Shown in pieces: positions 45,521 to 53,515 of a stretch of DNA of 64,000 nt (position 1 is its first letter; each line of letters starts with the position of its first letter). The DNA comes from Chloracidobacterium sp. (GTDB lineage: Bacteria > Acidobacteriota > Blastocatellia > Pyrinomonadales > Pyrinomonadaceae): positions 124,001 through 188,000 of the forward strand of contig JADJWM010000019.1 of assembly GCA_016716365.1 (NCBI GenBank), in the 5' to 3' direction. The notes under the pieces are model-generated. The model ran no database searches, was not told the origin of the DNA, and saw only the letters and a list, made by a program, of their open reading frames with translations. The position numbers were made by a program, and so were the translations under genes.

Positions 45521-45898
45521 TTATCCCTGTTCGCCGACGATCTTCTTTTCCGATCCCGAAATGACGGCGGCTCGCGGTCGGCTGCCGGCATCCCACGAAC
45601 GGGAAGAAGCTTCCGGCACGACCGAGACGATCTCGTCATCAGCGACCTCGTCGGACCCGCCTTGAGAGTCACGCATATCCGCGATGTTACCCAGTCCGGA
45701 GCCGCCGCCGCCGGCATCATCGCCCAGGTATTTCCGTCTAAGCTCGGATATGCTCGGCGTCGAGGCTTCGGTCTCGACGAGATTCGCGGAATCGAGAGCC
45801 CGACCCGGCCGTTCATCGCCGACCAATCCGCTTACCGTGGAACCGGGCCTGTGATCCTGGACGATCTTCTTTATTTCTTCCGCCGTCAATTTACTCAT
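45521..45898 (-). CDS. Small disordered linker-type protein of the caspase operon
   Basis: 125 residues, low complexity: a short helical N-terminus (MSKLTAEEIKKIVQDHRPGS), then Gly/Ser/Asp/Glu-rich text (DDAGGGGSGLGN, DEVADDEIVS). An AGGTGAAC ribosome site lies before the ATG. It follows the MBL-caspase gene by 36 bp. An unstructured protein beside a caspase-like protease might be its substrate or a tethered regulator. No family recognised. Confidence 0.6.
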   Translation of the reverse strand: MSKLTAEEIKKIVQDHRPGSTVSGLVGDERPGRALDSANLVETEASTPSISELRRKYLGDDAGGGGSGLGNIADMRDSQGGSDEVADDEIVSVVPEASSRSWDAGSRPRAAVISGSEKKIVGEQG

Positions 45899-45934
45899 AA
45901 GTTCACCTCATCTAGGATAACAAGCTTCCACAGC

Positions 45935-48523
45935 CTACCAACCGAGTCCAAGACAAGTATACTGTCGTAAAATCTTATATTCAATAGCTGTCTGAAGAGT
46001 ACCGGTTCGCCCGTGCGGCATATCGGCGAGGTATTCTAGCTTTGCCTGGAAAAGCGCCTCGGCGGCCGATCGGCCGTGGCGATAGTTCTTCCAGAACGCG
46101 CTGTGCATCGGCCCGCCAAAATAGTCGTAGGGCGGCTGAACGGGAGAGTAGTGGGCACCGGTACATCCTATGAACGCGTTGGCCCCGCGCGCGAGGAAAC
46201 CGAGAGCGATCGAAGAGTCGACCGTCTTCGAGGAATAAGAGGAGTTCAGGCCCGCGAGGCCGGCGGGTGTATTTACCGTCAGAGCACCCCAGCAGCACCC
46301 GGTGAATACGATTCCCCCGAAACGCTCGGGAAGATTCATCACGTTAAAGGCTTCGCGGTTCTGCGGGGTGCCTTCCCCCCAGAAACGACTCCCGTCAATA
46401 TAATCGCCGTGGAGCATGAAATAAACCTGATCGACGTCGAGTTCAAAAGCGTTCCCCTGATCGAAGGTGGTGTCCCTTGAAACATGAAGGCCGGACGATC
46501 CTGTAAGTGCATTGAAGACGGTTTCGGCGAAGGGCCGGGCGATGTTACGGATGCCGAACCGAGATTCGGAGACTCGCGAAGGACCGGCCGATAAAGCGGC
46601 AAAAACAAGCTCCGCGGACTTGCCGTCCGGGATCCGGCTGACCGGAATTTCCGGGAGGCCATCCCCATCGCTGTCACCGTAGATCTCATCGCTCCATACG
46701 ACGAAGTTATCCGGGTCGTCGTTAAAAGGAAGAGACGCCCGAAGATCCGGCGGCAGGCAGTCGACGATCTGCGAGGGCACAACGTCGTACCCGCCGACGA
46801 TCACGACGCCGGCAACATCGGGTCTCTCGCGAAGTGCCCGCTGGACGTACGCGGCGTTCTCCATTGAGGTTGCACGCACCCCCGGGGCATTGACATCGCT
46901 CGTGAGGCCTTGACGCGAAAACGACCGAACCACCTCGTCGGTCTCGGCACGGCCGATATTTGCCGCCAGTGCTTCCCCGTTGGTGACGAAAAGGAGGTCT
47001 TTCATGGCCTCGCGCCCCCGCCCGATCTCGAGCGATGCAACACGATCCCCGGCCGAAGGCGGCGGAGGTTGCATGCCGTTCCCGCTTCTGTTTTCCAGAT
47101 CGATCGTGAAGTCCCCCGAGAACCTGAACCGTGAGATGTGCTTGGGGACCTTAACGCTTATCTCGACGGAATCTTCCGCATCCCGTTGGGAGACCTCGCC
47201 TGAACCGGTGTACGATCCCGCCCCGCCCATACGGGTCGCCCCGCCCGCGGGTTTTGCGGGTGGTGACGGCTTTGACGGAATCGCCGGAGCGTCCATGTCG
47301 TTCGGACGGGGGTCATTAAGTTTTCCAGCCGTGACGATGATCTCCGGTTCATCGGACCCTTCGCGGAAAATCAGGGTCGTCAAACCGTTGTGATCGGTCC
47401 TCGCCCAGGTCAAACGATCACGGTTCTCGTCCAACAGGTCCAACACTTTTCGGTGCGGATGGTGGGTGCTTTCTTCGCCGGCACACATTCCAAAATACTT
47501 CGTCGAGCCGAGATCGTTGAGAATATCCTGAGAAAACGAGTTGGGGCTTCCGTGATGGGAGATCTTCACAAAACTGTAAGGTTCTTCCGACCGAACGGCA
47601 GCTCGAAGCGCTAGCACGCTTTCTTCCAGGTCAGCGTTCTTGATCTCGGGTTTTGCGAACTGGAAATCTCCCGCGAACAGGAATCTATGCCCTGCATAAG
47701 CGAAGCGTGTGATTGCACTCTGAAGATTGATCGCGGGACCCGGTCGCGACGGAGCATCGACACCCGCGGAATCTAGCTCTCCGCTTATTTTGATCAGCTC
47801 GCGGTAAAGGTCCACCGGGCTCGACTCATTGTCGCGGCCGTATAGATCCGAGACTATCGCAGCATCGACGCCGGTTATTTGAGCGATAATGTTTGCGCAG
47901 CGGAGAATGTGGTCCTCACCGGGGCCCACAATTTTGAGTCCGATGGGCTTGAACTTCGTCAGCAACGCGGTTTGACTGTCCCGTCCAAGACAGACAACTT
48001 TAGTGCCGCTGTCCCTCAGAGTTTCGAGCATGCCTTTGTACCGCGTCTCCAGACCCGCCGCGTCCGAAAGGAACCGTTCGACGGAGGCGCGATTAGAATC
48101 CCGTGTGTCCTGGACCTCCTCGCGGAGGGCCGCAACAAGATTGATCACGCTCGGGTCATCCCGAGGAGCGGCGGAATCCGTTGACGATCGCCCCCAACCA
48201 AAAGCCGGATCGGCGACGAGCGCCCAACCGACGTCGATCGTCCGATTCTGAACCAGCTTCGGGAGACAGCCGATGTGATCCTGATGGGCGTGGCTGACTA
48301 TTAAAAGGTCGATCCGGTAAGGGACGGTTCCGCCGAGTATCTGAGAAAGCTGCTCTGGGATCGACGGATGTCCCGGCGTGCCAAGCTCGTCACCTGGGTG
48401 ACCGCCGTCGATCATGACGACCTTATTCCCGAACTCGCAAACCAGGGCGTCACCGTACTCGTTCCTCCCAACATCGAGGAGGTGGATTTTTGCCCGTTTG
48501 ATGGTATCCTTGCTCGCTGTCAT
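45935..48523 (-). CDS. Metallo-beta-lactamase fold and caspase-like (clan CD) protease fusion
   Basis: 862 residues. The N-terminal ~390 residues form a ComEC-like MBL hydrolase: VVMIDGGHPG, then SHAHQDH (H78, H80, D82, H83), later LFAGDFQ and KISHHGSPNSF. A Pro/Gly-rich linker and a small beta domain (EISVKVPKHISRFRFSGDFT) follow. The C-terminal ~330 residues resemble a gingipain/C25-like caspase fold: GVVIVGGYDVVP, PVSRIP, the His in YFMLHGDYIDG (about residue 704) and the Cys pair in VFTGCCWGA (about 742). Clan CD proteases and MBL domains are both recurrent effectors in NTP- and signal-dependent bacterial conflict systems. First gene of the five-gene operon. Nuclease or phosphodiesterase activity of the MBL part and the protease target are unknown. 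Confidence 0.85.
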   Translation of the reverse strand: MTASKDTIKRAKIHLLDVGRNEYGDALVCEFGNKVVMIDGGHPGDELGTPGHPSIPEQLSQILGGTVPYRIDLLIVSHAHQDHIGCLPKLVQNRTIDVGWALVADPAFGWGRSSTDSAAPRDDPSVINLVAALREEVQDTRDSNRASVERFLSDAAGLETRYKGMLETLRDSGTKVVCLGRDSQTALLTKFKPIGLKIVGPGEDHILRCANIIAQITGVDAAIVSDLYGRDNESSPVDLYRELIKISGELDSAGVDAPSRPGPAINLQSAITRFAYAGHRFLFAGDFQFAKPEIKNADLEESVLALRAAVRSEEPYSFVKISHHGSPNSFSQDILNDLGSTKYFGMCAGEESTHHPHRKVLDLLDENRDRLTWARTDHNGLTTLIFREGSDEPEIIVTAGKLNDPRPNDMDAPAIPSKPSPPAKPAGGATRMGGAGSYTGSGEVSQRDAEDSVEISVKVPKHISRFRFSGDFTIDLENRSGNGMQPPPPSAGDRVASLEIGRGREAMKDLLFVTNGEALAANIGRAETDEVVRSFSRQGLTSDVNAPGVRATSMENAAYVQRALRERPDVAGVVIVGGYDVVPSQIVDCLPPDLRASLPFNDDPDNFVVWSDEIYGDSDGDGLPEIPVSRIPDGKSAELVFAALSAGPSRVSESRFGIRNIARPFAETVFNALTGSSGLHVSRDTTFDQGNAFELDVDQVYFMLHGDYIDGSRFWGEGTPQNREAFNVMNLPERFGGIVFTGCCWGALTVNTPAGLAGLNSSYSSKTVDSSIALGFLARGANAFIGCTGAHYSPVQPPYDYFGGPMHSAFWKNYRHGRSAAEALFQAKLEYLADMPHGRTGTLQTAIEYKILRQYTCLGLGW

Positions 48524-48923
48524 ACGTTCTGACTAACCGAATCGTTAACTACAGATACAATCCGACGTTCGGAAGCCGGCCCATCGTCGTATCACGACCA
48601 GTGAAAGGGTCGTTTCCACGAAACGCACGGTTACAAGAAATCTCTCAAAATACCTTTAGTCGGATCATTTTCGCACAATACTACGAAATTAACCATGCCT
48701 GACCCATTCTCAAGCTATGTCGGTTGGCATTAAATAAACCTGTTACTCTCTTGGGACCTGCTAACCTGCGATGATTAGCATAAATCTTAATTAGGGTGGT
48801 CCGTTTCGAAAGACGGACTTGCGTGCAGATGAGAAGGAATCAAGGGCTTTCGAGATGCTTAAGGACACGGATAGTCGAGTCTATAGCAAGCCAAAGATTA
48901 AGGAGTTCAAAACTAATCGCAAC
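48524..48923. other. 400-bp intergenic region between the caspase operon and the recombinase operon
   Basis: Must hold the promoter of the leftward MBL-caspase operon (right part of its upstream DNA) and the 3' end of the recombinase operon. A small hairpin (GTCCGT/ACGGAC) lies near 48800-48820. No gene seen. Base composition changes here from G+C-rich to A+T-rich. Confidence 0.5.
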
Positions 48924-50468
48924 TCAATCCAACTGTCTTGAAGAACGGACAAAATAACCATCGGGGCAGGCCTCGAACAAAACTTTCTTCACCCAAGCCA
49001 CTATTTTTCGAGGTGTAGCCTGTCGTGGTCTACCAGCGGGGAATCGATCGCGATCGAGAACGGTTTGAAACGGTTTTTTCATCTTAATCTTGAGGGATTT
49101 TCCCTCTGCTTCGCAGTTCGAGAAGATTATTTGGACCAATTCACGCTTTTCCGACAGCGTTCCCAATTTGTAGCTTAATGATGCGGTTTTTAGCAGTTCG
49201 AGAAATTCGTGGAAGTCCTGTAAGTTGTCCGTTTGCTCAATATTCAATGACTCCAGCTTTTCAACAATCTCCTCCTTTCGGATTATTGCTTCGTTTTTCT
49301 TCGAGAGGAAGGTGTCTTTATCGAAAACCCCTTCCACGTAAGCATCAGCAAGTTTTGCCAGTTTATTCTCAATCTGTGAAAGTTCGATCTCAAGCAACTT
49401 TTTCGCTTCATTAAGGCGCTCCGGCGCTTCTTTCTGATATTCTCGAGCGTATTTCTCAAGCAGGCTATGTTCGTGATCCGTAAGCCGGAGTTTCTCAAAA
49501 GCATCCAAGATCCGCTTTTCGATCAATTCCTCCCGAATGGTCTTTTGGGGACAACTTCGAGATTGACAGCGATAGTAGATATGGTTCTTCTGGATCTCGG
49601 CTATGAGAAAGTTCCTGCAACCAGCGCATGAAATAAGCCTTCGATAGGCAAAGAAATGCTTGTGCGTTTTAGGCAGCCGTTTGCCTGCAAATACATTTTG
49701 AACGTCGCGAAATAGAGACTTTGACACGATCGGTTCGTGGCTCCCGACAAACACCTGTCCTGTCTTTGCGATTCGGATCACACCCATGTAAAAGGGATTC
49801 TTCAGAATACAGGTCAGCCCGTTGCGGCTGATTTTCTTGTTTCTCTTGTTCCGAAGTCCGAGTTCATACATTCTTTCGACCAGGGTGTTTAATCCGTATT
49901 TGCCTGAAGCATAAGTTTCAAACGCCATCTTTACAAGCGGGCCTTGAACCGGATCAATACGTTTCGGTTTTCCTTTGCCGGCATCGAGATAGCCTGGACG
50001 TGCCGGAAACGGAAACAGGCCCTGACGTAGACGGCCGTATATCCCCTTCTTTGTTTCCTCCCGCAGGTTCCTGATGTAATCCGCGGCAACCACAGCCTGA
50101 ATGTCAGCCGAGAGCCGACCGCCCCGAGAATTCAGATCTAGGCTTTCATTTGCAAAATGCACCTCGACGCCGCGGTCGATGAGGGAGCCAAGGTCCGCCC
50201 AGTCCTTGAGATTTCGAGCACTCCTGTCGATCTTGTGGATGATCAGGCCTTCGGCTTTGCCGCGTCGCAGAGCCTTGAGCATATCCAAGAACACTGGGCG
50301 TCCGAGCTTGGCCGCCGTTTCACGTTCTTCAAACTGCTTTATTATTCGGAGGTTGAATCTCTCGGCATAACGCTCGATAGCTGCCTGTTGCTCGTCGAGT
50401 GAGGTACCCAGAGTTCCCTGTCGTTGCGTAGAAACGCGGACATAAGAAAAATAGCCTTTCCTTGACAT
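48924..50468 (-). CDS. Large serine recombinase
   Basis: 514 residues in the standard order: resolvase catalytic domain with the nucleophile Ser in FSYVRVSTQRQGT, Arg-rich IHKIDRSARNLKDW, Recombinase domain (NTLVERMYELGLRNK, LKNPFYMGVIRI), zinc ribbon (CAGCRNFL...CQSRSC) and a coiled coil (about residues 340-420). Length and parts are complete, so it may be active. Fourth gene of the leftward set starting at 51699. It is not the enzyme that fits the tRNA att sites; it may serve a different att or invert or excise a subregion. Confidence 0.9.
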   Translation of the reverse strand: MSRKGYFSYVRVSTQRQGTLGTSLDEQQAAIERYAERFNLRIIKQFEERETAAKLGRPVFLDMLKALRRGKAEGLIIHKIDRSARNLKDWADLGSLIDRGVEVHFANESLDLNSRGGRLSADIQAVVAADYIRNLREETKKGIYGRLRQGLFPFPARPGYLDAGKGKPKRIDPVQGPLVKMAFETYASGKYGLNTLVERMYELGLRNKRNKKISRNGLTCILKNPFYMGVIRIAKTGQVFVGSHEPIVSKSLFRDVQNVFAGKRLPKTHKHFFAYRRLISCAGCRNFLIAEIQKNHIYYRCQSRSCPQKTIREELIEKRILDAFEKLRLTDHEHSLLEKYAREYQKEAPERLNEAKKLLEIELSQIENKLAKLADAYVEGVFDKDTFLSKKNEAIIRKEEIVEKLESLNIEQTDNLQDFHEFLELLKTASLSYKLGTLSEKRELVQIIFSNCEAEGKSLKIKMKKPFQTVLDRDRFPAGRPRQATPRKIVAWVKKVLFEACPDGYFVRSSRQLD

Positions 50469-50498
50469 CGGGGAGGGGGGTTAATTGTCTACCACTGG

Positions 50499-50723
50499 TT
50501 AAATGAGGGGACGCTTAAACTTAGCGTTTAAAGGTGTTTTCGTCAAATCTTTTCCATTTTCACTGCGATGGCGAGATAAGATCCGCCATACAAGACCAAC
50601 GTACTTGCGCAGCGTGTCATCGGCTTCGGCAGCATCATCCGAATCATAGGTCGGGTAATATTGATAAATCGCGGAAAGATTCCGATAGTCCGTTTCGCGA
50701 GTTTCTTCCAGAAATTCCGTCAT
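50499..50723 (-). CDS. Small acidic protein of the recombinase operon, 74 aa
   Basis: MTEFLEETRETDYRNLSAIY then DSDDAAEADDTLRKYVGLVW; no known family. The ATG overlaps the stop of the RuvC-like gene by 4 bp, and the recombinase gene follows 30 bp later. Co-translation suggests a partner of one of those enzymes, possibly a directionality factor; inference only. Confidence 0.6.
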   Translation of the reverse strand: MTEFLEETRETDYRNLSAIYQYYPTYDSDDAAEADDTLRKYVGLVWRILSRHRSENGKDLTKTPLNAKFKRPLI

Positions 50724-51229
50724 GACTTTATGGGCGCTGAAACGTTAGCTGAACATACAAAACCGACAGCAACGGAGTCGAGTAAGAGCGAATAATATTT
50801 CTTCTGCCACACCTTAGATACGCCCGCATAGCGACGCAATTCCGGGAATCGCTGCGCCAACATGAGCGCCATGTTTGACCTGGTTGAGCGTTCGTGCCCA
50901 CAGATCAAGCTGCGAATCTCCGCAGGGTTATATTCCGAACAGCCCAGACCGAGCTTTCTTAGGTAGCTGCGCAGTTCGTCATAAATGACTTTGACGAATG
51001 AACGGTGTTGCTGCACGAACACGATCTTTGTAAGTGCGACGCGATCAATCTTGTACCAGGCAACCAACTCATTTACGATTTGCTTCAATCTTTCAATCTT
51101 CAGACGGGATTCGTTTACACCTAGCGTCTTAACAGCAAAGTAGGCGAGTTGGCGATCTTTGAATACGGAGATGCCGATTCGTCGGGCACCGAGATCAATG
51201 CCCAATATTGTCGGGGGTTTCGATTTCAT
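50720..51229 (-). CDS. RuvC-like RNase H-fold protein
   Basis: 169 residues: TILGIDLGARRIGISVFKDR is the first RNase H-fold strand with the catalytic Asp of RuvC. The second site is KIVFVQQHRSF, where RuvC has Glu in IEQ, here Gln. The C-terminal LLDSVAVGFVC provides the last Asp. The fold is clear, but loss of the second acidic residue may impair cutting, so it might bind junctions without resolving them. Placed between an XRE regulator and a small protein in the recombinase operon. Confidence 0.7.
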   Translation of the reverse strand: MKSKPPTILGIDLGARRIGISVFKDRQLAYFAVKTLGVNESRLKIERLKQIVNELVAWYKIDRVALTKIVFVQQHRSFVKVIYDELRSYLRKLGLGCSEYNPAEIRSLICGHERSTRSNMALMLAQRFPELRRYAGVSKVWQKKYYSLLLDSVAVGFVCSANVSAPIKS

Positions 51230-51246
51230 GTCTGTTTTCTTAATGA

Positions 51247-51699
51247 TTATCGATAGGGGTCCAGCCCTTGTTTATAAGAGTCGGTCGTATTCATAAGGTT
51301 GAGGATGTGTTTGCTCACGGTCTTGAGCTCAGGTTCGGTCGGGATCTGATTCGTAAGAAGGTTCGCATAGAAACAGAACTCCCCTTCCTTTAGCTGAACC
51401 GGCCATTTAGGATACCAATCGGAATTGGACAGGATATGCGTATGCTCCCGTTTCCTCTCCATTACTTCGACTTGGCATTCCTCGAACAGCCGCTGGAACA
51501 TCAGCCTGATCGGCATATGATAAATAACCTCGAGCTTGAGCAGGGTTTTCAAACTTGGAAGGTAGAACCCAGTTTCATAGCGTGAAATTTCTGCTGCCGA
51601 TCTTTGGTTGAGCAGGAAGGCGACCTGTTTCTGCTCCAGACCGCAGCGAAGCCGGGCCCGCCGAAGATCATTTCTGTTTTTGGAGATGTTTGTTTTCAT
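51247..51699 (-). CDS. XRE-family transcriptional regulator
   Basis: From ATG 51699, about 150 residues. The HTH is RRARLRCGLEQKQVAFLLNQ then AAEISRYETGFYLPSLKTLL, the XRE/Cro pattern. An upstream in-frame ATG (51783) would add 28 residues without HTH character. The C-terminal half (REHTHILSNSDWYPKWPVQL) is family-specific. First gene of the XRE, RuvC-like, 74-aa, serine-recombinase operon, so probably its repressor. Confidence 0.8.
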   Translation of the reverse strand: MKTNISKNRNDLRRARLRCGLEQKQVAFLLNQRSAAEISRYETGFYLPSLKTLLKLEVIYHMPIRLMFQRLFEECQVEVMERKREHTHILSNSDWYPKWPVQLKEGEFCFYANLLTNQIPTEPELKTVSKHILNLMNTTDSYKQGLDPYR

Positions 51700-51942
51700 T
51701 TCTTTGACGATAATGCTTCGTATCTGCATCGTAACAAGCTTTGTCAACTGAAAACAGGTTGAAAAAATTGACGAATTCCCCAATTCTGTAAATTGGTTAA
51801 TACGATTTTGTGTTCGGTCCCAGCGTCCAGGCGAAGATTTTGCGTGCGGGAACTTGAAGGCATGGACTCACTGCCCGAAAGTTCAGGTTAGTAGAAAGGA
51901 GTGCTTCGGGAAGAAGGCGGTGCCGAAATGACCTTCAGGCGA

Positions 51943-53088
51943 TTAATTCAGATGGTCAGAGCTGACTTCGGGTGGGGATGTCCTGTTCGAAAGGTATTCT
52001 TGAAGTCTGAAGGCGACGCTGTTCGCTCGCTCCGCAGTGATGTTCAGATATCGCAAGAACGTCTTCATTTGAGAGTGGCCCGTTATTTTCATCACCTCGG
52101 AATGAGGCGAGCCTGAAGCGATCATTCTAGTTGTTGCGGTGTGCCGGCAATCGTGAAATCTAAAATCTTCGATCCCTGCTTCTTTGCAGGCCGAGCCAAA
52201 CGCCGTTTTGATCGTCGTAGTTATCCCAAAGACAAGACCGGCGGCGGCTTTTGGCGAAGCCTCCCAAAGTTTTTCAAGCTCTCTCTTGAGCCTTGGGGTC
52301 ATACCGACCGTTCGCGAACTCTCAGTTTTAGTATTCGATTGCGGGATGTAAATCTCGTTAGTAGCAAAACTCACGTCCTGCCATTTCATCTTGAATATCT
52401 CTCCGCGTCGCATTGCGGTATCCAGTGCACAAATAAGCAATGGCCTAAGATGAGCTCGTCGGCCGGTGCAAACCGAAAGCAATCTTGATTCTTCCTCAGT
52501 GGAAAGAATCCGTTCGCGTTCCACCTCACTCGCCTTTGAGATAATTCCTTTGGAAAGCATAAAGGGATTCTTGATAATCCATTCGTTTTGAAAGGCGAAA
52601 TTTAAGATTGCTCTTAATAGCTCAAGTTCTCGATTTACGCTGGAAATTTTTCGAGTGGTGCCTCTGTCGGTTGGGGTATTGATCCGTTTTTGTTTGTAGT
52701 TTTCTATATTCTTTGCCTTGATTGAACGAATGGGCTTGCCGCCAAAATGTTCAAGCAGAGGCTTGACCGCTGACTGAACCGGCTCCAGTGACCGTCGTCC
52801 CGAAATTTTGATGCCATTTGCGTACGTCGCCTTAGTTAGTTTGATCGCCGTATATTCCTTGACAAGTTCTGAAAATAGTAACTTGTCCGATTTCAGTGTT
52901 TCTTCACCGTGAGTCAAAAATTCACGGCGCATTTCTTCAACGATCCGCAATGCGGTGCGCTTATCGGATATAGGTTTCAATTTCTCACGCCATTTTCCTG
53001 CTTCGTCTTGATACTGAAGCCTAGCGTATAAATTACCTTTGATCTCCCGCCAGTATTTTCGCTGTTGACGTTTCTTTCGCCCTTCCAT
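51943..53088 (-). CDS. int: Island tyrosine integrase
   Basis: From ATG 53088 (MEGRKKRQQRKYWREIKGNL), about 381 residues; an upstream frame to 53199 looks like non-coding DNA. The arm/core domain includes LLEHFGGKPIRSIKAKNIEN. The catalytic residues are Arg in LDTAMRRGEIFKMKW, His-x-x-Arg in FRFHDCRHTATTRM, His in KITGHSQMKTFL and Tyr in RYLNIT. It is the gene nearest the right att core, the usual layout for tRNA-targeting islands. The 19-bp arm motif lies 22 bp upstream of the start, so the integrase may also bind its own promoter. Confidence 0.92.
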   Translation of the reverse strand: MEGRKKRQQRKYWREIKGNLYARLQYQDEAGKWREKLKPISDKRTALRIVEEMRREFLTHGEETLKSDKLLFSELVKEYTAIKLTKATYANGIKISGRRSLEPVQSAVKPLLEHFGGKPIRSIKAKNIENYKQKRINTPTDRGTTRKISSVNRELELLRAILNFAFQNEWIIKNPFMLSKGIISKASEVERERILSTEEESRLLSVCTGRRAHLRPLLICALDTAMRRGEIFKMKWQDVSFATNEIYIPQSNTKTESSRTVGMTPRLKRELEKLWEASPKAAAGLVFGITTTIKTAFGSACKEAGIEDFRFHDCRHTATTRMIASGSPHSEVMKITGHSQMKTFLRYLNITAERANSVAFRLQEYLSNRTSPPEVSSDHLN

Positions 53089-53110
53089 TGTGGTTCCAGT
53101 TTCGAAAGAG

Positions 53111-53129
53111 TTTCCTAGAAAGTTTCCTA
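53111..53129 (+). repeat. 19-bp end motif, putative integrase arm-type site (right)
   Basis: Identical to 2006-2024 (TTTCCTA-GAAAG-TTTCCTA), 142 bp inside the right core and just upstream of the integrase gene. Confidence 0.6.
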
Positions 53130-53271
53130 AGACTAGGATGATAATCCATGTTATCAGCTGTAACCAAGCTGAGACTATTAGACTACCGAAAGGCAACAAA
53201 ACACTGCCCTTTCCGGCAGTTTTGAGGGCGGATATGAAGCTCCGAGAATGCCGCTGAGGCTAGAAAATTTT

Positions 53272-53320
53272 GGCTGTTAACCGAAGGGTTGTAAGTTCGA
53301 GTCTTACCTGCGGAGCCAAT
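53272..53320 (+). repeat. attR: 49-bp direct repeat (orphan tRNA-Asn 3' half)
   Basis: Perfect copy of 1912-1960. It lacks the 5' half of the tRNA and so is not a gene; it marks the right end of the island. Confidence 0.95.
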
Positions 53321-53334
53321 CAGATCAACAAGTT

Positions 53335-53362
53335 ACGGACGCCACCACGGCGTCCGTTTCGT
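53335..53362 (+). terminator. Original tRNA-Asn terminator
   Basis: ACGGACGCC (53335-53343) pairs with GGCGTCCGT (53349-53357) and is followed by a T-rich tail. It was separated from the tRNA by the island. Confidence 0.8.
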
Positions 53363-53515
53363 GTTTTCTCCCCTTCATTCGATCGCATTACGCCCGAGCC
53401 AAGTCGGAGCATTACGCATTACCGGATCAGGCGTATAGCCAAGATCCAGATCCGCTATTCGTTTTTAATATCTGGGGCGGCGAAATCGGCCTTTACAGAA
53501 GGACGTTTCCAGTTC

